Shown: positions 57,241-64,000 of the stretch, piece by piece
Numbering within the stretch: position 1 is the first letter of the stretch
Layout: the number at the start of each line of letters is the position of its first letter
NCBI GenBank assembly: GCA_036365145.1
Contig: JAEOAD010000004.1
Coordinates: 50,428,501 to 50,492,500 of the forward strand
Length of the DNA stretch: 64,000 bases
Source: Orientallactaga sibirica
Taxonomy: Eukaryota; Chordata; Mammalia; Rodentia; Dipodidae
Reading direction: 5' to 3'
Position numbers and translations under genes: made by a program
The notes under the pieces: model-generated
Told to the model about the DNA's origin: nothing
The model's input: only the letters and a program-made list of their open reading frames with translations
Database searches by the model: none

Positions 57241-57589
57241 TCTTTGATATCAGTGTCTCACATTGACTTTAGACACTATAATATTCCAGTGCTTTAATCA
57301 TTGTCAGCATACCTTGTATTTGGGTCACTTCCAGAACACTAACTACTCAAGTTCAATTTAAGTTCATGATTCCTATGCTATGGAAATTTTAGAGGAAACT
57401 GTACAATGAAACTAGTCATTTATTAGAATTTCAGTTTCAAAGGAGCAAAGCAGACAATTTTTGAATTGTTCATGGATTTAAATTATTTTGTTGGTTTTTT
57501 TTCATTATTTATTTGTGAGTGTGTGAGTGTGCACAGGGGAGTACATTGATACTTATGAGGAGGGAAAAGGACAGCATTGAGACTGGTCC
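57241..57589. other. Unassigned stretch
   Basis: No gene or clear repeat. A poly(T) run near 57490-57500 and GTGTGA repeats near 57517 are present. Confidence 0.4.
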
Positions 57590-57845
57590 TCACCTGCTCA
57601 CCTCATTTGAGGCAGGGTTTCATCTTCTTGATTTTCATACCAGTGTTCTTGCCATACTTGTCACAAGTTTCCAGGAAATTCTCCTATATCGACTGTCCAT
57701 CTCATTATCAGTGTCAATGTGCTGGGATTACAAAAGTCCTCTATGACTTCTGACTTTTTACATGGGGTCTGAAAATGGAACTCTGTACTCCAGCTTGAGC
57801 TATGAGAATTTTATTCTCTGAGCCATCTCCCCAACTCCTGTGTGG
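57590..57845 (-). mobile_element. B4 SINE
   Basis: Reversed B4 with 'ttgaggcagggtttcatctt', 'gtgctgggattacaaaa', 'acatggggtctgaaaatgga' and the head 'ctgagccatctccccaactc'. The B1-like half comes first on the plus strand, as expected. Confidence 0.8.
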
Positions 57846-57948
57846 TTTTTGAGACAGTCTCACAAGTATCACTTCCTAGCCTCACACCCTTAATACAGGT
57901 CCAGCCTCATTTACCCAAGTACTAGGATTACCAAGTGTGGCATCCTGT
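57846..57948 (-). mobile_element. B1-like SINE fragment
   Basis: 'gagacagtctcacaagtatc', 'cctagcctcacacccttaat' and 'aagtactaggattaccaagt' form an old reversed B1. The next L1 inserted at its end. Confidence 0.6.
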
Positions 57949-60006
57949 CACTCTGTGATTCTTTTTTTTTTAATTTATTTTTATTAGATGTGGACATAGT
58001 TAGTATGTAAACAACACATGCTGGTACCATCATTTACCTTATCCCTGCCCCTTTTCAGAAGAGGCCGGCTTCCTTGGGGATGAAGGTCAACCTCATAGGG
58101 ATTGTGGGTCATGCATTGTGGGGGCAGCAGACATGGGGGAGAGGCAATGTCTCTATGCATAATGTCCCAACTTGTGGCTCTAAAAATCTTTCCAAACCCT
58201 CTTCCACAAAATTCCCTGAGCAGTGTTGGGTACATTTTGAGTCTACTTCAGTGATGGGCTCTTACAAGCCTCTGGATATCTGCTTTGGTAGGTGTTGAAT
58301 GTCCTCAGTGTCTATCTCCTTTACCTGTGTGCTGGCATCAGGTTCATCAAGAAAGCAGCACTCTTGCTCATTTTCCCATTTCTCTGTGGTTTCAGCTTGG
58401 GTCAGGATCAAGTGTGCTGGGTGGTTTATCTCCTCTGGTGCCACTGCCATCTGAAAAAAATAAAGTAGAACCTCCAGTGGAGAGTGAAGTCAGCAATGGT
58501 TAAATGGGATAATCATTATTAATTTAGAGAGGAGTTAAAGGTTGTACACCCTATTATTGCCCAAGATTTGTGGGAGCTTGATATTGGAGAGCAGAATCAT
58601 TATCTGGATATGATTCTGACATGTTTCCCAGTTCCAGATGTGGTTTCCTTTCCACTGAATGGATCCATTAGCCAATCCAAGTGCATTTGGTTTCCCACCA
58701 TGACTATGTGCCACTATTGCACTTGTGTGAGCATCACATCAGGTTGTTTGCTTCTCAGTCTCTTAGACTTTGAGTTGCTTGGATACATGTTGGCCCCTTT
58801 GCTCCAGTAGCTCATGGAGTGCCTTCCAGCACTAGATGGGCTAATTGTCTGGGGATTGGCTCTCTTCCAGTTTCCAAATAGGTCTCTCCATGGTCTGTGC
58901 TGACAACATATGGTGTCATCAGCAATAGGGTCTTACCATTAACCTCTGGTGGGTAATCAAGTGCTCTTACAGAAGTTTGTTTTGTTTGTTTTGGGAGATC
59001 TTGTAGGTCTCTCCGATCAACAATTCATTGTGGTTGTTAACTGTGTCCTGGTACAGGAAATTACAGGCCAGCACCAAGGGAAAAGAAAAATGAAAAAGAC
59101 AGAAAAAAAAAGAAACAGGAGAAATTTAATGTTAGGCTTCATCTCACCCTCTCCAGGGCCCTTGGATTCAGGTGCTCCCACTAAGGTCCTGTTGAGTGTT
59201 CAACTTCCAGAATTTAGGAATATGTGGTACCAGTTCAAATTGCGTTCAGTTTTGTGTCCCCCTCCCACCCTTCCCCTTTCCCCAATCCCTATCCTCCCTA
59301 TTGTCCAAGCCTCGAGATGCTGTTCAGGTGTGCCAGCAACTCAGGCTGATCCAGGTTAAGAACCACATATGAGTGAGACCATGTGACAATTGTTTTTCTG
59401 TGATTGTGTGAATTTGCACACTATGATTGGTTCCAAGTTTGACCATTTTTTGACAAAATTCATTGTGTCATTTTTTTCTTACAGCTGAGTAGAATTCCAT
59501 CATGTAGATATACCACATCTTGGTTATCAATTCGTCCAATGATAGGCACTTGGATTGATTCTAGTTCTTAGCTATTATGAATTGAACAGCTATAAATATG
59601 GTTGAGCAAATATTCCTGAAATGAGGTGTGGAGCTTTTAGGGTAAATGCCCAGTAAGGGAATAATAGAATCTGTTTGTAACTCTATATGCATCCTCTTCA
59701 GGAGTCTGCATGGTGATTTTCATAGTGGTTGAACAAGCTTACATTCCCACCAACAGTGAATGAGTGTTCATATTTCTGTACATACTTGCCAAAATTCATT
59801 TTCATTTGATATTTTAATATTTGCTATCCTTACTGGGGTACAGTGGAATCTCATAGTTGTTTTAATTTGCACTTCCTGGATGGTTAAGGATGTTGAACGT
59901 TTTCTTAAGTGTGTATTAGCCATTTGTAATTCTTCCTCTGAGAACTCCCTATTAAGTTCTCTGCCCCACTTTTGGAGTGGGTTGTTTGATTTTTTTATTG
60001 TTTAAT

Positions 60007-60250
60007 ATTTTTTATTACTTTATTTTTGGAGAGAGACAGACAGGGAGAGGGAGACAGATAGAAATGGGCGTGCCAGCAGTCTCTCAGCTGCTGTGAATGA
60101 AATCCAGATGTGTGAGCCCCCTTGTGGTCAAGTGCGGCATTGTGCCCTTGTGTCACTTTGCATCTGGCTAAACGTGGGACCTGGATATTGGAACCGGGTT
60201 CTTAAGCTTAGCAGGCAGGCACCTTAACCGCTAAGCCATCTCTCCAGCCC
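60007..60250 (-). mobile_element. B2-type SINE, subtype B, nested in L1 ORF2
   Basis: Reverse copy with a single B-box region and the CTCF-like core complement at 60114-60127 (one change). The head is at the right end, 'ccatctctccagccc'. A 12-bp perfect target duplication, ttattgtttaat, is at 59995-60006 and 60251-60262. It was inserted after the L1. Confidence 0.96.
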
Positions 60251-61408
60251 TTATTGTTTAATTTTTTGAGTATTTTGTAGGTTCTAGATATTTGACTTCC
60301 GTTAGTGGTATAGTTGGAGAAAAATTTCTCCCATTCAGTGGGTACTCTATTTGCTCTGCTTATGGTATGTTTGTCTGTGCAAAAGCTTTTTAGCTTCATG
60401 AGATTCCATTGGTTGAGTCTTGTTCAATGTCCTGGGCTACTGGAATTTTGCTCAGGAAGTGTTTGCCCAGTCTTATATCATGGAGGTTGTCTCCTTTTTT
60501 TCTTCCAGTAGTTGAAGAGTTTCAGGTCTTATATTGAGGTCTTTAATCCATTTGGACTTGATTTTTGTATATGGAGAGATGAGTGGGTCTAATTTCATTT
60601 TTTTATGGTCATCCAATTTCTCCAACACTAGTTGAAGATGCTGCCTTTTCTCCAGTCTACATTATTTGCACCTTTGTCAAAGATCAGGTAGATTTAGTTA
60701 CTTCACCTAAGGTCTGAGTCTTCAGTTCTGTTCCATTGGTCTATGTTTCAGTTTTTTTTTTTTTCCAGTTCCATGCTGTTTTTTGTTACTGTGGGTTTGC
60801 AATATAGCTTTAGTTGGGGTATGGTGATACCTCCAGGGGTAGATTTTTTGTTGAGAATATGTTTGGATATCCGAGACCTGCTGCCATTCCATACGTATTC
60901 TGAGATCATTTTTTCAATCTCTGTGAAGAATAATGCTGGTATTTTTATTGGTATTTAATTAAATCTGTATGTTGTTTTTGGTAGAATTGCCATTTTCATA
61001 ATATTAATTCCACCTCTCCAGGAACATGGGAGATCTTTTCATCTTCTCAATTCCTCCTCAGTTTCTTTCTTGAGTGTTTTTATGTTTTTATTATATAGGT
61101 CTTTCACATCCTTGGTTAGTGTTGTTCCAAGGAATTTTAAAATTTTTGTTGCTATTGAAAATGGGACAGCCTCATTTACTTTTTCTCTGTATATTTGTCC
61201 TTTGCATATAGAAAAGCTACTGATTCTTGTGCATTGATTTTGTATCCTGCCACTCTACTGAAGGAATTAATCACCTTTATAAGTTTTGAGATGGTGACTT
61301 TTATATAGGATCATGTCATCTGCAAATAGGGCTGACTTGACTTCTGCATTTCCAGTTTGAATCCCATTTATTTCTTCCTCCTATCATATTGCTTGGGCTA
61401 GTACTTTT

Positions 61409-61665
61409 TTTTCATTTTTTTTTTTATTTTTGACACAGAGAGAGACAAAGAGAGAGAGGAGAGGGAGACAGATAGAGAATGGGCGCGCCAGCAGTCTCTC
61501 AGCTGCTGTGAACGAAATCCAGATGTTTGCGCCCCCTTGTGGTCAAGTGTGGCATTGCGCCCTTGTGTCACTTTGCATCTGGCCAAACGTGGGACCTGGA
61601 AATTGGAACTGGGTTCTTAGGCTTGGCAGGCAGGCGCCTTAACTGCTAAGCCATCTTTCCAGCCC
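61409..61665 (-). mobile_element. B2-type SINE, subtype B, nested in L1 ORF2
   Basis: Reverse copy, near consensus. The CTCF-like core is intact at 61529-61542 (read as ccacaagggggcgc on the minus strand). A 15-bp perfect target duplication, tgggctagtactttt, is at 61394-61408 and 61666-61680. Confidence 0.97.
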
Positions 61666-62639
61666 TGGGCTAGTACTTTTAGTTCTATGTTGAAGAGCAG
61701 TGATGAGAGTGGGCACTCCTGTCTTGTTCCCAATCTCAAGGGGAACTCCTTGAGTCTTTCCTCATTAAGTATTATTTGGGCTTTAGGAACTTTATGTATA
61801 GCCTTTATTGTGTTGAGATATAAACCCTCCATGCCTATTCTTTCCAGCATTTTGATCACGAAGTGGTGTTGTATTTTTGTCAAAGGCCTTCTCTGCATTA
61901 ATTGAGATGATCATGTGGTTCATATGGTTAAGTTTATTCATGTGGCATATTACGTTGACTGATTTCCATATGTTGAACCATCCCTGCATCCTTGGGATGA
62001 AGCCTGCTTGGTCAAGTTGGATAATGCTTTTGATGTGTTCTTGAATTTGGTTTCCAAGGATTTTGTTGAGGATCTTTGCATCTAAGTTCATCAGTGTGAT
62101 ATAGGCCTATAGTTTTCTTTCTTTGTTACATCTTTGTCTGGTTTTGATATTAAGGTGATGATAGCTTCATAAAAGGAGTTGGGAAGGATTCCCTGGTTTT
62201 TGATTATGTGAAACAGTTTGAGAAAAATTGGTTTCAGTTCTTCAATGAAGGTTTGATAGAATTAAGCTGAGAAGCTATCCTGGATGTTTCTTTTGGGGGA
62301 GGTTTATGTTAACTTTTTATTCTCCATGGATGTGATAGGTTTGTTTATGAGATTAATCTGCTCTGGGTTTAGTTTTGGTAAGTGGTATATGTCTAGGAAT
62401 TCATCCATTTCTTCCAGACTATTCAATTTTATGGAGTAGAGGTTGTAGAAGTATGCCCTGATAATTCTTCCAATATCATTGATGTCTGCTATAATCGCTC
62501 CTTTTTCATTTCTGATTTTGTTAATTTGAGACTTGTCTTTTTTTTGCTTCATCAAATTGGCCAGGGGTTTGTCAATCTTGTTTATTTTATCAAAGAATCA
62601 GCTCTTCATTTCATCAATTTTTAAGTTGTTTTCTTAGTT

Positions 62640-62796
62640 TTAGGGTCTCATTAATTGTGTTTTTATTTTGGGAATGACTCTCTGTTAATTTTTCCATGAT
62701 TTCACTGGAGGCTTCCATTGTAGGACTAGATATCCTTGGTGGAGATCTCTCAGTTTTCTGACTTTCATTGGCTTTTTTGCATTATTGTCTACCCAT
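62640..62796 (-). pseudogene. L1 ORF1 N-terminal remnant
   Basis: The start codon lies at 62796-62794. The fifth codon is a stop, then the frame continues with ERSPPRISSPTMEASSEIME, matching the same region of the L1 at 45506 (ERSPPRMPIPTMEASNEIIE). After about 50 codons it runs into ORF2 sequence, so ORF1 and the first part of ORF2 were lost in one deletion. Confidence 0.8.
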
Positions 62797-62924
62797 TTTA
62801 GGGAGATTCTTTATTTTATTGTGGAGGAAGTAAGTTTTTATCCTTTGACCCATGTACCCCCTGACGCAGGTAAACAGGATGTTGGTAGTGGTCAGTCAGG
62901 ATACTAGAGCAAAAGGCCTAATTA

Positions 62925-63291
62925 CACAGACCACACAGGGACTGGGCCTCCCCAAGCAAAGCACAATGACACCTGCCAAAACCAGGGAACTTGGAGAAGC
63001 AAGGAAATGGGTCTGGCCTACTCACTCCACACTGCAGTGCCTGCCTGCACACTGTCCCCACATGGCACAAGGAATCCGAATCAGTGAGCTGAGAGGAGCA
63101 AGAAAACAGGTCTGGCCTACTTACTCCAGACTGCTGCACCCACCCACACACTGGACCACTGCCCAGCACAGGGAACCTAAATCAAGGAGCTGGGAGGAAA
63201 ATGGAAACAGGGGTCTGGCCTACTTACTCCATGCTCTAGCACCAACCTGCACACTGTCCCACAAACTGGTGCAGGGAATCCAGATCAGGGA
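62925..63291 (-). promoter_or_regulatory. L1 5' UTR with about 100-bp tandem units
   Basis: The motif 'ggtctggcctact' recurs at 63010, 63109 and 63212, so units are 99 and 103 bases. Each holds 'ggtctggcctact(c/t)actcca', a Pro/Cys-rich-looking 'cacactg' segment and an end 'cagggaa...gagctg...gga'. A partial unit precedes (about 62925-63009), and the last one is cut at 63291 by the insertion end. By position this is the L1 promoter. Tandem promoter units (monomers) are known in murine L1s, which are unrelated in sequence as far as I can recall. Confidence 0.75.
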
Positions 63292-63306
63292 CACACTGTG
63301 CTTCTT

Positions 63307-64000
63307 AAGAATCACAAACATCATCATTTTATTTAAAAACACATGCCAGTACTTTACTTCATAGTCCATGAACAGATGGCCCTTTCTATTTTGAAAGGGT
63401 AGGAAATCACTCAACAAAAACTCATCTGCTCTATAATTATCTATATATTTTCACATATATTTACTTTATTTACTCAAAAAATACTTATTAAGACCCTACT
63501 ATGTTCCAGTGCTAAGACTTTGGGTTTTATCAGAATATATAATAGACACAAATTTCTGTACTCAGGTAACTTTCAACCTAGTAAGGAAAATATTAACCAA
63601 TGATCATGAGACATATTTACATATATTCACATGTGCACTTGTGCCAGTTTATACCCTTACCTAATATAACATTTTAGATGAGAATATGGTGTGTGAACTA
63701 AATTAAGTGTCTTTCCAACCACCAAACAAATATAGGTCCCAAGATTGTCTGTTAGCCACAGATAGACTGTCACTTATTGATCTAGAATCCATAAAATAGA
63801 GATAAGAAAGAAATAGAAATACAGAGATAGAGATGGTGGGGAGAAAGAAGAGAAAAAATCATAGACATTTCTATTTTATAGTGTAGGATGGGGAGCATGA
63901 GTGACAGGGAATTTTATTGTCTTTCAGTAGGAACATTTAACATGACAGCTACCCACTTAGCAAATTTTTAGAGTATTTTATGTATTTTACAGAGTGAGAG
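63307..64000. other. Mostly unassigned end of window
   Basis: No gene. Around 63470-63625, 'accctactatgttccagtgc', 'taagactttgggttttatca' and 'caacctagtaaggaaaatat' resemble an old mammalian-wide SINE. A purine-rich run lies at about 63790-63860. Confidence 0.4.

Larger units (their letters stand above)
59370..62640 (-). pseudogene. L1 ORF2 remnant (reverse transcriptase and C-terminal part)
   Basis: Minus-strand fragments with clear ORF2 text include 'KDKSQINKIRNEKGAI' (62555-62304), 'NAEKAFDK' within '[14 protein letters not shown]' (62091-61792) and 'GTRQECPLSSLLFNIELKVL' (61898-61617). They lie before and across the transcriptase palm. The frame is broken by stops, shifts and two SINEs. 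ORF2 normally nicks DNA and copies L1 RNA. Here the endonuclease part is absent, so no activity is expected. Confidence 0.9.
57964..63291 (-). mobile_element. L1 with both ends, internally deleted, two SINEs nested
   Basis: In minus-strand order: a 5' UTR with tandem units (63291 to about 62797), the ORF1 start (62796 to about 62640), then a jump into ORF2 from before the transcriptase domain (about 62640) to its end near 59370, and a 3' UTR of about 1.4 kb to the poly(A) (poly(T) at 57964). The flanks cactctgtgattctt (57949-57963) and cacactgtgcttctt (63292-63306) match at 13 of 15 and make a good target duplication. Without its SINEs the element is about 4.8 kb. Missing ORF1 C-terminus and ORF2 endonuclease make it dead. 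Confidence 0.9.

Noticed and set aside
62852..63364. 170-codon open frame, the longest in the window
   Set aside because: It is antisense across the tandem units of the L1 5' UTR. Its internal peptide repeats simply reflect the DNA units.

Overview
The window is a stretch of mammalian nuclear DNA with no protein-coding gene that I can support. It is AT-rich and made largely of interspersed repeats. The repeat mix points to a myomorph rodent of the jerboa group (Dipodoidea, Jaculus-like). Young B2-type tRNA-derived SINEs and B1 SINEs lie beside older B4, ID-like and MIR SINEs, rodent-type MaLR LTRs and L1 elements with a shared, distinctive 3' UTR. The species call is an inference from repeat consensus remembered from that group, not from a search.

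Layout. 1-21 kb: SINEs scattered through unassigned AT-rich sequence, with two tail-to-tail L1 3' ends near 0.5-1.7 kb, a (GAAA)n array near 9.2 kb and a possible old retrocopy ending in a poly(A) at 19.1-20.2 kb. 21-24 kb: a complete non-coding MaLR element (LTR, internal region, LTR, 5-bp target duplication) on the minus strand, then a solo LTR of the same type. 24-41 kb: SINEs, LTR fragments, old L1 pieces and a long unassigned block at 33-36 kb. This part also holds an inverted pair of an unidentified repeat with an identical 50-bp core. 41.9-46.1 kb: an L1 on the minus strand with both ends present and most of ORF2 missing. 46.4-48.6 kb: a second MaLR element, plus strand, with another LTR nested inside. 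48.6-57.9 kb: old LTR, L2 and MIR fragments and several young SINEs. 58.0-63.3 kb: a second L1 with both ends, broken by an ORF1-to-ORF2 deletion and two nested SINEs, with roughly 100-bp tandem units in its 5' UTR.

Most young insertions can be dated relative to one another because their target-site duplications are still readable, and these are given for each. Open reading frames in the window are short. Those I could place are antisense or degenerate frames inside L1s, LTRs and SINEs. The most interesting points are a CTCF-like core shared by one subtype of the B2-type SINE, a diagnostic duplication of the Pol III B-box region in three of its copies, and the tandem units in the L1 5' UTR.
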